Assembly (NCBI GenBank): GCA_016719135.1
Contig: JADKAV010000009.1
Location: 84,128-148,127, forward strand
DNA length: 64,000 nt
From: Micrococcales bacterium
GTDB lineage: Bacteria; Actinomycetota; Actinomycetes; S36-B12; UBA10799
Direction of reading: 5' to 3'
Shown piece by piece: positions 36,173 to 45,296 of this stretch; the stretch's first letter is position 1; every line of letters starts with the position of its first letter. The notes below the pieces were generated by a model. It was given only the letters and a program-made list of their open reading frames with translations, was not told the DNA's origin and searched no databases. Made by a program: the position numbers and the translations under genes.

Positions 36173-36750
36173 AGCCCCGGGGCCGCCGTCCCGGTGACGA
36201 GGACACCCGCGCACGGATCCTGAACGTGGCACGCGAGCAGTTCGCGCACAGCGGCTACGAACGGGCCAGTATGCGGTCCATCGCCGGCCAGGCGCAGGTG
36301 GATCCTGCGCTCATCACGCACTACTTCGGTTCAAAAGTGGGGCTGCTGACCGAGGCCTTGCGACTTCCCGTCGATCCCGCGGTGGTGCTGGAGTCGGTGG
36401 GCCACAGTGAGCCCGATCACATGGGAGAGGCCCTGGTCCGGGCCATGGTCGGCGCGTGGGAGACGCCTGTTGTCCGTCAGCACTTCTTGGGGATGCTGCG
36501 CACTGCGGCCTCCCACGAGGTGGCTCGGGAAGTGATGCAACAGACTCTGCACGACTCGGTGCAAGTGGCTGTGGCACGACTGGTCGACGACGACGCGGAC
36601 CGTCGCAGCGCGCTCGTGATGACCCAGATGGCGGGGCTGGCCTTCACGCGGTACTTCCTGCAGCTGCCGGAGGTCGTCGCTCTGACCCCTGAAGAACTTG
36701 CCGCGAGCATTGGGCCCACGATCCAGCGGTATCTGGTCGACCCGCTCTGA
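36169..36750 (+). CDS. TetR-family regulator
   Basis: This is a 193-residue repressor. The opening is basic MKPRGRRPGDEDTRARIL, the recognition helix is MRSIAGQAQVDPALITHYF, and the C-terminal domain ends in SIGPTIQRYLVDPL, as in the YbiH/CecR-like group. It is the last gene of the ABC operon, overlapping ATPase 2 by four bases. The same gene set (TetR, permease, YbhF-like ATPase) occurs in enterobacterial ybhFSR with ybiH, which supports a drug or cation exporter. Confidence 0.87.
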   Translation: MKPRGRRPGDEDTRARILNVAREQFAHSGYERASMRSIAGQAQVDPALITHYFGSKVGLLTEALRLPVDPAVVLESVGHSEPDHMGEALVRAMVGAWETPVVRQHFLGMLRTAASHEVAREVMQQTLHDSVQVAVARLVDDDADRRSALVMTQMAGLAFTRYFLQLPEVVALTPEELAASIGPTIQRYLVDPL

Positions 36751-38328
36751 TCAGACCTCCCACCAGACCGCAGCATCCGGCGGTAGCCAGCCATCCGGCG
36801 GCTTGGGATCGGAGTGGGCCAGGATCCTCCCGGGCGGCAGAGCGATGGACGTGTCCCCGAGGTTCATCAACACGTCGATGGTCCCGGTGTCCGTCGGGCG
36901 CTGGAAGTGCACCCGGTCCGGCGCCTCGTCGCGCCACTGGAAGCCCGCCCCGACCAGCTGCTTGCGCACACCCAGCCACCGCCTGGTCAGTTCCAAGGTG
37001 GAGGTAGGATCGCGCCGTTGGCTTTCGACGGTGAAACCGGCGAACTGCGGCGGCTGGGGCAGCCACGGCTCGACCTCGTCGTCGCAGAAGCCGAACGGGG
37101 GCTGTGAGCCGGACCACGGCAGTGGCACGCGGCAGCCGTCACGGCCACGATCGGTACCGCCGGAGCGCTGCCACACCGGGTCGGCCAGGACCTCGTCGGG
37201 CAGATCGTCCACATTCGGCAGACCGAGTTCCTGACCCTGGTACAGGCACGCTGCGCCCGGCAGGCCCAGCATCAACAGGGTCAGCGCCCGTGACCGTGCC
37301 GGACCCAGCCGGCTCGCGCTGCGCGGGGTGTCATGGTTGTCGATGACCCACACGGGCTCGGTGTCCGCCAGCACCTCCTGGATCGCAGCCCGAAGCGCCG
37401 GAGCGTCCCAGCCGGCCTTGAGGATCGGGAACCCGAACGTCTGCGGGAACTCGTCGTCGCTGCTGTACGAGGCACCGCCGGACCAGATCTCACCGATCGC
37501 GGTTGGCTGGTGCTCGTAACCTCGCAGCGTCGAGCGCAGCGCGCGCAGAACCTCGTGGGTGCGGTTGTCCGCGTCATGGGTCAACAGGTCGTTGCCGAAC
37601 CGCACATCGTTGCGGTCGACATCCTTGGTCAAATGGTCTGCGACATCCACCCGGAACCCGTCGACGCCTTTGTCCAGCCAGAAGCGCCAGATCTGTTCGA
37701 ACGCGGCCAGCACGGCGGGGTTCAGCCAATTCAGATCCGGTTGCTCGGCGGTGAACAGGTGGAAGTACCACTGCCCGGGCGTGCCGTCGGGCTCCGTGAC
37801 CCGGGTCCACACCGGTGTCTGCGTGAACGATCCGAGCACATCGGTGGGAGGGACTGCACCATCGGCGCCGCGGCCGTCGCGGAACAGGTACCAGTCGCGT
37901 TCACGTGCCCCACGCCCAGCCGCCACCGCGGCGGTGAACCACGCATGCTGGTCCGAGGTGTGGTTCGGGACCATGTCCAGCAACACCCGCAGCCCCCGGT
38001 CGTGGGCGGCTTGTAGCAGTTCGTCGAAGTCGGCCATGGTGCCGAAGATCGGGTCGATCGCGTAGTAGTCACTGACGTCGTAGCCATGGTCCACCTGAGG
38101 ACTGCAGAACACCGGGGACAGCCACACAGCGTCGACCCCCAGCCCCACCACGTGGTCGAGCCGATCGATGATTCCTCGTAGGTCGCCGACTCCCTGTGAA
38201 CTGCCGGCACAGGCGTAGGAGCGGGGGTAGATCTGGTAGAACACCGCGTCGGTCCACCATGGCCGTTCCCCCGGAACAACAGAAGACCCACTGCCGCCCG
38301 GTGCGGTCAGTGGGTCTTCCGTTGTCAT
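36751..38328 (-). CDS. GH13 alpha-glucosidase
   Basis: This 525-residue glycoside hydrolase cleaves alpha-1,4 or alpha-1,6 linked glucose from short oligosaccharides in the cytoplasm. The (beta/alpha)8 barrel shows FYQIYPRSYACAGSSQGVGD, DMVPNHTSDQHAWF, the nucleophile Asp in DGFRVDVADHL, the acid Glu in AIGEIWSG, and IDNHDTPRSASR. The family's QGQELGLPNV follows. ATG 38328 lies 10 bases after the binding-protein stop. It is the final gene of the sugar uptake locus, so imported alpha-glucosides are its likely substrate. A long hairpin covers its first codons. Confidence 0.9.
   Translation of the reverse strand: MTTEDPLTAPGGSGSSVVPGERPWWTDAVFYQIYPRSYACAGSSQGVGDLRGIIDRLDHVVGLGVDAVWLSPVFCSPQVDHGYDVSDYYAIDPIFGTMADFDELLQAAHDRGLRVLLDMVPNHTSDQHAWFTAAVAAGRGARERDWYLFRDGRGADGAVPPTDVLGSFTQTPVWTRVTEPDGTPGQWYFHLFTAEQPDLNWLNPAVLAAFEQIWRFWLDKGVDGFRVDVADHLTKDVDRNDVRFGNDLLTHDADNRTHEVLRALRSTLRGYEHQPTAIGEIWSGGASYSSDDEFPQTFGFPILKAGWDAPALRAAIQEVLADTEPVWVIDNHDTPRSASRLGPARSRALTLLMLGLPGAACLYQGQELGLPNVDDLPDEVLADPVWQRSGGTDRGRDGCRVPLPWSGSQPPFGFCDDEVEPWLPQPPQFAGFTVESQRRDPTSTLELTRRWLGVRKQLVGAGFQWRDEAPDRVHFQRPTDTGTIDVLMNLGDTSIALPPGRILAHSDPKPPDGWLPPDAAVWWEV
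38282..38319 (-). promoter_or_regulatory. Hairpin between binding-protein and glucosidase genes
   Basis: GAAGACCCACTG and CAGTGGGTCTTC form a perfect 12-bp stem with a 14-base loop, placed inside codons 4 to 16 of the glucosidase frame. It could end or slow transcripts after the binding-protein gene, or protect their 3' ends, giving more binding protein than enzyme. Confidence 0.6.
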
Positions 38329-38338
38329 GCGCGTGGGG

Positions 38339-39586
38339 CTACTGAATGCGTTGCTCCACGTTGGCTTGCGCCTCTTCCATCGCCTTCTGGGGGTTGGCCC
38401 CGTCCAGGATGTTCTTCTCGGCAAGGCCGACCTCTTCGTACATCGGTCCCATCTCCGGGTACGGCAGGTTCGGGAACCCGTCGGTGCCGAACTCAGCGAC
38501 GGCCGCGATGATCGGGTCGTCCTGTGCCGCGCTCAGCGAGTCCTTCCACGCCGGCGGGCGCGGGTCGGCTGCGAACAGGCTGTCCATGAACTCGGTGTTC
38601 AGAGTCGCGTCCAGGAAGGCCTGTGCCGTGGTCGCGTTCTGCGAGCTCTGGCTCAGGTAGAAGCCCTGCGCTCCGACGATCGGGATCGATGGGCTGTCAG
38701 AACCGTCCCATGTGGGAAGGCCCTCGGCGCTGAACGGCACGCCATCACCCTCGGCGTCCTCGACCACGGTCTTGTTCCACGGGCCGGTGATCCAGTAGGC
38801 GAGCTTGCCCTGCGCCCAGGCATTGGTCAGGTCGTCACCGACGAATGTCGACTTGACGATGCCCTGCTTGCCCCAGTCGGAGAAGGCTTCTGCCCAGGCG
38901 ATGCCACCGGGGCTGGTAAGACCGATGTCCTGGACGTCGTAGTTACCTTCGGCGTCCGGACCGCCGAAGAAGTAGCCGCCGGCGGCGGAGAAGAACGGGA
39001 ACGCGTGGTAGGCGTCACCGGCGTCACCGACCTGTAGGCCCACCGGGAAGCGGGTCTTGCCGTCCTTCTTCAACTGCAGTCCCGTGTCGCCCATCTCATT
39101 CAGCGAGGTCGGAGCGTCCGGGGCCAGCTTGGTGTTGCGGAACAGCAGGATGTTCTCGGTCGCCACGGGCACGCCGTAGGTCTGACCTGCGATGGTGAAG
39201 GCGTTCACCGACGCGGTGACGAAGCTGTCGCGGCTGGAGCCCAGGTTGATCGGTGCCACCAGGCCGCTGTCAACGAACTCTCCGGCCCAGTCGTTCGCGC
39301 CGAGCAGGATGTCCGGGCCCTGGCCCTGGGGTGCCTGCTGGACGAACTGGTCCTTCATGCCGTCGAAGTTGACCTGCTGAACGGTGACGTCAACGCCGTT
39401 CTCGTCGCCCCAGGTCTGCGCGAGCTCGCCGATCGGTCCGGCCCGTTTCTCATCGGCCCAGATGGTCAGGGCACTGCCGGATTCGGCCTCCGAGCCCGAA
39501 CCGCCGTCGTCGCTGCCGCAAGCGGCCAGCGCGAAGCCCAGTGTGAGGGTGGCGGCTAGGGCCACTCCTCGTTTGATGCTGTGCAT
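38339..39586 (-). CDS. Sugar ABC transporter substrate-binding lipoprotein (MalE-like)
   Basis: This is a 415-residue extracytoplasmic binding protein for alpha-glucosides. The signal peptide (IKRGVALAATLTLGFALAAC) ends in a lipobox with Cys21. The mature SBP_bac_1 fold includes ALTIWADEKRAGPIGELAQT, DILLGANDWAGEF, GKLAYWITGPWNK and the terminal KNILDGANPQKAMEEAQANV. Its maltose/trehalose-type sequence agrees with the MalF, MalG and GH13 neighbours. ATG 39586 has GGAG six bases upstream. Confidence 0.9.
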   Translation of the reverse strand: MHSIKRGVALAATLTLGFALAACGSDDGGSGSEAESGSALTIWADEKRAGPIGELAQTWGDENGVDVTVQQVNFDGMKDQFVQQAPQGQGPDILLGANDWAGEFVDSGLVAPINLGSSRDSFVTASVNAFTIAGQTYGVPVATENILLFRNTKLAPDAPTSLNEMGDTGLQLKKDGKTRFPVGLQVGDAGDAYHAFPFFSAAGGYFFGGPDAEGNYDVQDIGLTSPGGIAWAEAFSDWGKQGIVKSTFVGDDLTNAWAQGKLAYWITGPWNKTVVEDAEGDGVPFSAEGLPTWDGSDSPSIPIVGAQGFYLSQSSQNATTAQAFLDATLNTEFMDSLFAADPRPPAWKDSLSAAQDDPIIAAVAEFGTDGFPNLPYPEMGPMYEEVGLAEKNILDGANPQKAMEEAQANVEQRIQ

Positions 39587-39800
39587 CTGCACTCCATTCC
39601 CGTTGGTGGGTCCTTCATGTCCGCGTTGCATCCCCGATAGCGCACGCAACCAGACTGAGATCAACGTATCGGAGACACACGACGGACGCACGCGAACACG
39701 CGTTCCGCGCAGTCCAGGGACTAGCAATCGGTGACTTTCACCCGGCGAGGGGGAACGAACCGGTGCGGTTCGGCGCTTCTGGTCGCAAGCGCGGGGCCCT

Positions 39801-40997
39801 TCAGCCCCGGATGGCCTCGCCGCTGTCCGGGTCGAACCAGTGCACCCGTTCCATGTCCACGGTGATCTCCACCCGGTCCTCGCGGCGGACCCGCGAGCGC
39901 GGCGAGAAGGAGGCGACCCACCGGACCTCACCAGCGGGTCCGGTGTCGAGGGCTTCGTCACCGGTCTCCTGTGCCACCAGTTTGGTGTCCTCGGTGACCA
40001 CCGCGTCACCTTTGAGACTGAAGTGGACGACGATCTCCGAACCGAGTGCCTCCACCAAGGTGACAGTGCCGTTAAGGCGCCGATCCTGGGAGGCGTCCGG
40101 GGTCAGGCTGGCGTCCTCCATGTCCTCGCTGCGTACCCCGACGGCCACATCGCGCCCGATGTACTTGCGCAAGCCGGCCCGCTCGTCGAGCACAGAAGCG
40201 GGGATCACCAGGTCCTTGTCGCCGACGTGCACGGACAGCCCGTCACCGGACTGCGAGAGCCTGCCCTTGACCATGTTCATCGGCGGCGAACCGACGAACT
40301 GTGCGACGAAAATGTTGTTCGGGTGGTCGTACACCTCTTGCGGCGGGCCCGCCTGCTGCAAGAGCCCGGCCTTCATCACTGCCATCCGGTCGCCCATCGT
40401 CATGGCCTCGACCTGATCGTGGGTGACGTAGACGGTCGTGGTGCCAAGGTCGTGGACCACTGAGGAGATCTCGGCGCGCATCTGGACCCGCAGTTTCGCA
40501 TCGAGGTTGGACAGCGGTTCGTCCATCAGGAACACTGCGGGATCACGCACGATTGCCCGGCCCATCGCCACCCGCTGGCGCTGACCACCGGACAGCATGG
40601 CCGGCTTGCGGTCCAGGAACGGCCCGAGCTCCAGCATGTCCGCGGCCCGTTGAATCCTTTGGGCGATCTCATCCTTGGACATCTTGCGGATCTTCAGGCC
40701 GTAGGCGATGTTGTCGGCCACCGACAGGTGCGGGTAGAGCGCGTAGGACTGGAACACCATGGCGATGTCGCGGTCCTGCGGGGAGAGGTCGTTGACGACG
40801 CGGTCGCCGATGATCAGTTTTCCGTCGGACACGTCCTCCAGCCCGGCGATCATGCGCAGGGCGGTGGACTTACCGCAGCCGGAGGGGCCGACGAGCACGA
40901 GGAACTCCCCGTCCTCGATCTCGAGGTTCAGATCCTGCACCGCGTGGAACCCGTTGGGGTAGACCTTCTCCACGTGTTCGAATGCGACGTTGGCCAC
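39801..40997 (-). CDS. ugpC: Sugar ABC importer ATPase (UgpC/MsiK-type)
   Basis: This is a 398-residue ATPase. Walker A is LVGPSGCGKSTALRM, signature MLSGGQRQRVAMG, Walker B VFLMDEPLSNLDA and H-loop YVTHDQVEAMTM. A C-terminal TOBE/regulatory domain (residues about 240-398, with VAVGVRSEDMEDASL) is typical of carbohydrate importers. In actinobacteria such ATPases are often shared among several sugar transporters. GTG 40997 has GGAGG five bases upstream. It stands apart from its neighbours by 188 and 214 bases, allowing separate expression. Confidence 0.9.
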   Translation of the reverse strand: MANVAFEHVEKVYPNGFHAVQDLNLEIEDGEFLVLVGPSGCGKSTALRMIAGLEDVSDGKLIIGDRVVNDLSPQDRDIAMVFQSYALYPHLSVADNIAYGLKIRKMSKDEIAQRIQRAADMLELGPFLDRKPAMLSGGQRQRVAMGRAIVRDPAVFLMDEPLSNLDAKLRVQMRAEISSVVHDLGTTTVYVTHDQVEAMTMGDRMAVMKAGLLQQAGPPQEVYDHPNNIFVAQFVGSPPMNMVKGRLSQSGDGLSVHVGDKDLVIPASVLDERAGLRKYIGRDVAVGVRSEDMEDASLTPDASQDRRLNGTVTLVEALGSEIVVHFSLKGDAVVTEDTKLVAQETGDEALDTGPAGEVRWVASFSPRSRVRREDRVEITVDMERVHWFDPDSGEAIRG

Positions 40998-41116
40998 AGC
41001 GCCCTCCGATTGGCTTGCCGGCCGGGTTTCATCCCGGTTCTTGTGGTCGCCACGCTAGCGCGAAATGATCGGCGTTGGCGCTGTGGCTGACCGGTGCGCT
41101 CGCTTCAGCGGGTGAG

Positions 41117-41167
41117 GCGCACGCATGAAGGTACGGCTGAATGCTTGATCAATCTTTGTGCGTGCGC
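41117..41167. promoter_or_regulatory. Long-loop inverted repeat after malG
   Basis: GCGCACGCA (41117-41125) and TGCGTGCGC (41159-41167) are perfect arms around 33 bases that include TGATCA. It lies between the permease pair and the ATPase gene and could be a terminator or protein site. No T run is present. Confidence 0.35.
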
Positions 41168-41185
41168 GAATTGCCCGTCCCGGCC

Positions 41186-42133
41186 TCAGCCCTTGACGGC
41201 TCCGGAGGTCAGGCCCGTGACCAGGTACCGCTGCGTGAAGGCGAAGACCGTAATCATCGGAATGGCTGCCAGCAGCGCACCCGCGGCGAACTTGCCCCAC
41301 TCCTGCAGGTTGCCCGACACGTAGGTCTGCATGCCCACCGCCAGGGTGGTGTCGGTCGTGTTCGGCAGCAAGGTCTGTGCGATCGCCAGTTCGTTGAAGA
41401 CGAACGTGAACGTCACGAAGAACACCACGACCATGACCGGCGCCGAAAGGCGCAGCACCAGGCCGAAGAAAATGCGCACATGACTGGCGCCGTCGATCTT
41501 CGCGGACTCGTCGATCTCGATCGGGACCGTGTCGAAGAAGCCCTTGATCAGGTAGGTGTTGACGCCCAGGGAGCCGCCCAGATAGATCAGTATCAGCCCG
41601 GTCACCGTCCCGCTGCCGAACTGCGGGAAGACCTCCGAGATCTTCGTCATCAGGATGAAGATCGCCGTGATCGCCAGGATCTGCGGGAACATCTGCAGCA
41701 GGACCAGCGACAGCAGGCCCGGACGACGTCCCTTGAAGCGCAGTCGGCTGAATGCGAAGGCTGCGGATGCCGACATCAACGTTGAGAAGATCGCAGCCAC
41801 CAGCGCCACGGTCAGCGAGTTGACGAACCAGGTCCCGTAGGGCAGACGAGGGTCGTTGAAGATAGCGCTGAAGTTCTCGAAACTCACCGTCTGCGGGATC
41901 ACCAGGCAACTCAAGGCGGAGATACCCGTCTTGCTGGGCGGGCACGCCGACGACAGGGATCCGACCGGGTTGAGGGCGACACCGATGATGTAGGTGATCG
42001 GGAACAGCGCGAACATCACCGCCGCGATGGTGATCGCATGGCGCCATCCGAGCTGGGTGATCCAGCGACCGAAACTCATCCGGGGTGCGGCCCGCAGTTT
42101 GGTCTTGTCCTGGGTGGGGGTCTGGGTACTCAT
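41186..42133 (-). CDS. malG: Sugar ABC importer permease (MalG-like)
   Basis: This is a 315-residue permease with six helices. The first is AITIAAVMFALFPITYIIGV, a periplasmic loop follows, and then NSLTVALVAAIFSTLMSASA. The cytoplasmic EAA loop is EIDESAKIDGASHVRIFFGL, and the C terminus is YLVTGLTSGAVKG, a classic MalG ending. The start overlaps the malF stop (ATGA), so the two permeases are co-translated in equal amounts. Confidence 0.9.
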   Translation of the reverse strand: MSTQTPTQDKTKLRAAPRMSFGRWITQLGWRHAITIAAVMFALFPITYIIGVALNPVGSLSSACPPSKTGISALSCLVIPQTVSFENFSAIFNDPRLPYGTWFVNSLTVALVAAIFSTLMSASAAFAFSRLRFKGRRPGLLSLVLLQMFPQILAITAIFILMTKISEVFPQFGSGTVTGLILIYLGGSLGVNTYLIKGFFDTVPIEIDESAKIDGASHVRIFFGLVLRLSAPVMVVVFFVTFTFVFNELAIAQTLLPNTTDTTLAVGMQTYVSGNLQEWGKFAAGALLAAIPMITVFAFTQRYLVTGLTSGAVKG

Positions 42134-43764
42134 TGCTTGATCTCCTCCAGACGCTTGGTCAATCGGAAGCTGTAGGCCGAGACCCCAGCCACGATGATGA
42201 AGATGATCATCGAGATCGCCGAGGCGAAACCGAGTAGCTGTTCATTGGTTCCGAAGGCCAAGCGGTAGGTATACGTGATCAGCAGGTCCGTTTGTCCACC
42301 TTGGATCGGAGAGCCGGCGAACGGCCCGCCGTTGGTGAGTAACTGGATCAGCGTGAAGTTGTTGAAGTTGAACGAGAACGACGCGATGAGCAATGGCGAG
42401 ACGCTGACCATCAACAGTGGCAGGACGATCGTGCGGAACGCCCGGAACGCACTCGCGCCGTCGACGAACGCGGCCTCTTTGAGATCCTGCGGGATCGCCG
42501 TCAGGGCGCCGGTGACCACCAGCAGCATGTAGGCGTAGCCGATCCACAAGTTGACCAGCAGGACGGAGAACTTGGCCAACGTCCCATCACCGAGCCAGTC
42601 GATGTTCGCGCCCAAAATCTGGTTGATGATGCCGAAGTCCCGGTTGAGCATGCCCTTCCAGACCAGTGCGGTCATGAAGATCGGCAGGGCGTAGGGCAGC
42701 ACCAACGCAAGGCGGTAGAAGCGCTGGCCCTTCATCCGCTTGTCCTGCATCACCAGTGCCAGCAGCAGCCCGAAACCGAACTGCATCAGCACCGTGCCGA
42801 TCGCGAACACGAACGACCAGATCAAGATAGGCATGAAGTTGGACCGCACACCCGGATCGGTGAGGACCGTCGTGTAGTTGTCCAAGCCCACTCCGACCGG
42901 CCACCCCGGGGTCAGGAACTGGCCTTCGTTCTGCCGGTTGGTGCTGTCGGGGTCGAAGGTGTCGGTGGTGTATAGGCCCACGCTGCCGTTGGCGAAGAAA
43001 ACGGCTCCCGTGGCGGTGTCCCGGAACGTGTCCGTCTCAGGGTCGTACGCGAAGTCGGACTGCCGCAGCTCACCGCGAGTGGGGCTTGACTGCCGCAGGT
43101 TGTAACCCTGCTCCACATCCCACGGCACCGCCAGGTCGCGCCACTGCTGATCCAGTTGGGGGTCGCCGGTCAGCTGACCCAGGTTGAGGGTGTCGTAGCC
43201 GGGCACCGCGGTCGCGGTGGCACCGGTGAACTCGGCATCCGGGGCCGGCGTTGTGCCCTCCGACGTGCCGATCAGCGCGGTGCCGGTCTCCGGATCGGTG
43301 ATCAGCATGGAGACCTCGTTGCCCTTGACGATCGGGCGCACATCGAAACTCGGGGCGTCTGCCACCGGCTTCTCGTTCTGCACCAGGATCGAGGCCCGCG
43401 CCTCCTCCTGCGAGATCAAGTGCCCGGTGCCGAGGTTGGTGAACGAGGCGTAGAACGTGTAGCCCGCCGGGTATAGCTGAAAGGCCACGAGGAACACGAG
43501 TCCGGGCAACATGTACTTCAGCGGCAGCCCGCCTTTGCGGAAGTACGTGATGTTCGCGATGACGAGCACGATCGTGAGGAAGCCGACCGCGAGCCACCAA
43601 CTGGCGCCGTAGGCCTTCAGGACCGCCCACAGGCCCAAAACATCGATGATTCCCAGGAGGACGAGTTTGCCGATCCAGGCGTTGACGCTGCCGCTCGGCA
43701 TGCGCCCCAGCGGGGACTTCCCCGTCGACTGCTCTCCCACGTCTGGCGGATTCGTAGTAGACAC
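42130..43764 (-). CDS. malF: Sugar ABC importer permease (MalF-like)
   Basis: This is a 544-residue permease. Three N-terminal helices (around residues 30-105) precede a large extracytoplasmic P2-like domain (residues about 115-300, with GTGHLISQEEARASILVQNE). Five more helices follow, with the EAA loop IPQDLKEAAFVDGASAFRAF. The extra domain and early helices are typical of maltose-type MalF, which contacts the binding protein. GTG 43764 has GGAAGGGG upstream. It is the first gene of the transport locus; the repeat element at 43997 lies about 230 bases upstream. Confidence 0.9.
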   Translation of the reverse strand: MSTTNPPDVGEQSTGKSPLGRMPSGSVNAWIGKLVLLGIIDVLGLWAVLKAYGASWWLAVGFLTIVLVIANITYFRKGGLPLKYMLPGLVFLVAFQLYPAGYTFYASFTNLGTGHLISQEEARASILVQNEKPVADAPSFDVRPIVKGNEVSMLITDPETGTALIGTSEGTTPAPDAEFTGATATAVPGYDTLNLGQLTGDPQLDQQWRDLAVPWDVEQGYNLRQSSPTRGELRQSDFAYDPETDTFRDTATGAVFFANGSVGLYTTDTFDPDSTNRQNEGQFLTPGWPVGVGLDNYTTVLTDPGVRSNFMPILIWSFVFAIGTVLMQFGFGLLLALVMQDKRMKGQRFYRLALVLPYALPIFMTALVWKGMLNRDFGIINQILGANIDWLGDGTLAKFSVLLVNLWIGYAYMLLVVTGALTAIPQDLKEAAFVDGASAFRAFRTIVLPLLMVSVSPLLIASFSFNFNNFTLIQLLTNGGPFAGSPIQGGQTDLLITYTYRLAFGTNEQLLGFASAISMIIFIIVAGVSAYSFRLTKRLEEIKQ

Positions 43765-43927
43765 AGCCCCTTCCTACCAATAACGGGGGTCAGTTCGTCG
43801 GCCGAATGGGTGCCTGTCGGTCAAGTTGTGGGGGTGCCAGTGGTTGGGCAGGCTGCTGCGGGCGCGGTGTTCGCGGGCGTGGGAGGCGACTTACGACACT
43901 GCGCGCTCGACTCCTGCGTTGGCGCGG

Positions 43928-43979
43928 GCGTGGAGTTGTGCCCCGCGCGGTGCGTTGGAGTTGTGCCCCGGCGCGGTGC
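43928..43979. repeat. GC-rich direct repeat beside iteron copy 4
   Basis: TGGAGTTGTGCCCCGCGCGG is followed 25 bases later by TGGAGTTGTGCCCCGGCGCG. Both resemble the first unit of the adjacent iteron element (GTTGGAGTTGTG) with GC-rich tails, so they look like extra or expanded units. Confidence 0.6.
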
Positions 43980-43996
43980 CCCGACTCTCCCGCCCC

Positions 43997-44119
43997 GCGC
44001 AGGCGTTGGAGTTGTGTACACAGGTTGGATAAACGCACATCCGTTGGAGTTGCACGCGCCGTGGATCTCCAACGTCTGTACCGATCTCCAACGTGTGTGC
44101 CGATCTCCAACGCCTGCGC
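43997..44119. repeat. Inverted 19-bp iteron element, copy 4
   Basis: This is the best preserved copy. Outer arms CGCAGGCGTTGGAG (43998-44011) and CTCCAACGCCTGCG (44105-44118) are perfect 14-bp inverted repeats. Inside are GTTGGA units at 44004, 44023 and 44043 and GATCTCCAACG units at 44064, 44083 and 44102, all on a 19-20-bp step. It lies between malF and the PucR gene, at the end of the PucR gene. Confidence 0.8.
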
Positions 44120-44143
44120 AGCAACTCCCGCCGGCCCGTGGGA

Positions 44144-45295
44144 TCACGTCGTCGGTGGCAGCCCGAGCACCAGTTGTAGGGCCAGTCGCTCGTGCGGATC
44201 CTGCAATGCGTCCCCGAAGAGCTCGCGCAAGCGCTGGTGCCGGTAGGAGACGGTTTGCGGGTGCACGTGCAGGTACTCCGCGATCCGTTGCCGGTCTCCC
44301 TGGAAGGCGAGCCAGGCCGACAGCGTCTGCTCCAGCGCCTCCCGCTTGGCGGGCTTCAGGTCGGCCAAAGGAGCGGTGACCCGGGATGCAAGTTCTGCCA
44401 GCAGTTCGGAGTCAGCCGCGGCGACGAGTTCGGCCAGATGGTCCGCCGCGGCCACGACCCGGGTGTCCGGCACCCTGCCCTGCGCCACCAGTCGCTGCAC
44501 CCTTCGGGCATGCGCCAGTGAGATGGGAGCCTCGGCCGGCGGCCGGACTGTGCCCACGAACACCTGCGATCCCTCCCATGCACGTTCCAGGGCTTGTCGG
44601 CGCCCTGGGCCCGACGGGTCGGGCAGGATCGCCAGGGCTTCTTGGCCCTCCACCAGCGCCAGCACGTCTTGGGGGGCGGTGGGTTCGCGTCCGGACGCGA
44701 TCGGGACCACGGCCACGGCCAACCGCTCGGGCAACACCCAGCCCGCGGCGTCGGCGGCCGCCTGCAGACCGACTGGGTCGGTGAGGGCCTTGCCATCGAG
44801 CAGTGCCTGTGCCAGGCGGGATCGCAACACGTCGCGCAACCCCGCCTGTGACGAGTGGCCCTGCGCACTGGCCGCGGAGAGCTCGTCGATGTAGACGAAG
44901 ATGGCTTCGGCCAGGCTCACCAGTTCCGCGGTGTCGACCTCGCAGGCCACGGCTGTCGCGGACATGTTCTCCCAGGCCACCCGGGCGCCGATCCGGTACG
45001 CCGAAAGCACCGCCTCCAGGGTCCGGCCTTGTTTGCTCTCGAAGGTGCCGATGCGTCGGTAGAACCTCTGCGCACGGGGATCGAGGGCGGGGCTGTCAGT
45101 GCCGAAAAGATCGAGCAGGCGAGTCAGCGCGATCTCGGTGCCCTGCCGCACGACTGGGCCCATCTCGCTCTCAAGGGCTCCGGCGTAGGCGGGCACGCCT
45201 TCGGCGATCGCGTTCACCGTCGCAGTGACCACGGCCGGTAGTGCGGGCCGCAGATCGGCGGCGAGTTCTTCGGTCAGATGTCCCCAGGGCTGCAT
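44144..45295 (-). CDS. PucR/CdaR-family transcription regulator
   Basis: This is a 383-residue regulator. The C-terminal PucR helix-turn-helix is AFQGDRQRIAEYLHVHPQTV with SYRHQRLRELFG. The middle is a GGDEF-like sensory part, and the N terminus is a helical domain (RFYRRIGTFESKQGRTLEAV). ATG 45295 is preferred; a TTG at 45313 is in frame. A perfect palindrome overlaps the region just upstream of the start, suggesting autoregulation. Its closeness to malF hints at control of sugar uptake, but the repeat element between them leaves this unproved. Confidence 0.8.
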   Translation of the reverse strand: MQPWGHLTEELAADLRPALPAVVTATVNAIAEGVPAYAGALESEMGPVVRQGTEIALTRLLDLFGTDSPALDPRAQRFYRRIGTFESKQGRTLEAVLSAYRIGARVAWENMSATAVACEVDTAELVSLAEAIFVYIDELSAASAQGHSSQAGLRDVLRSRLAQALLDGKALTDPVGLQAAADAAGWVLPERLAVAVVPIASGREPTAPQDVLALVEGQEALAILPDPSGPGRRQALERAWEGSQVFVGTVRPPAEAPISLAHARRVQRLVAQGRVPDTRVVAAADHLAELVAAADSELLAELASRVTAPLADLKPAKREALEQTLSAWLAFQGDRQRIAEYLHVHPQTVSYRHQRLRELFGDALQDPHERLALQLVLGLPPTT

Positions 45296-45296
45296 T

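Noticed and set aside
39756..39772. CGAACC/GGTTCG hairpin after the ATPase gene
   Set aside because: The stem is only 6 bp with no T run; too weak to call a terminator.
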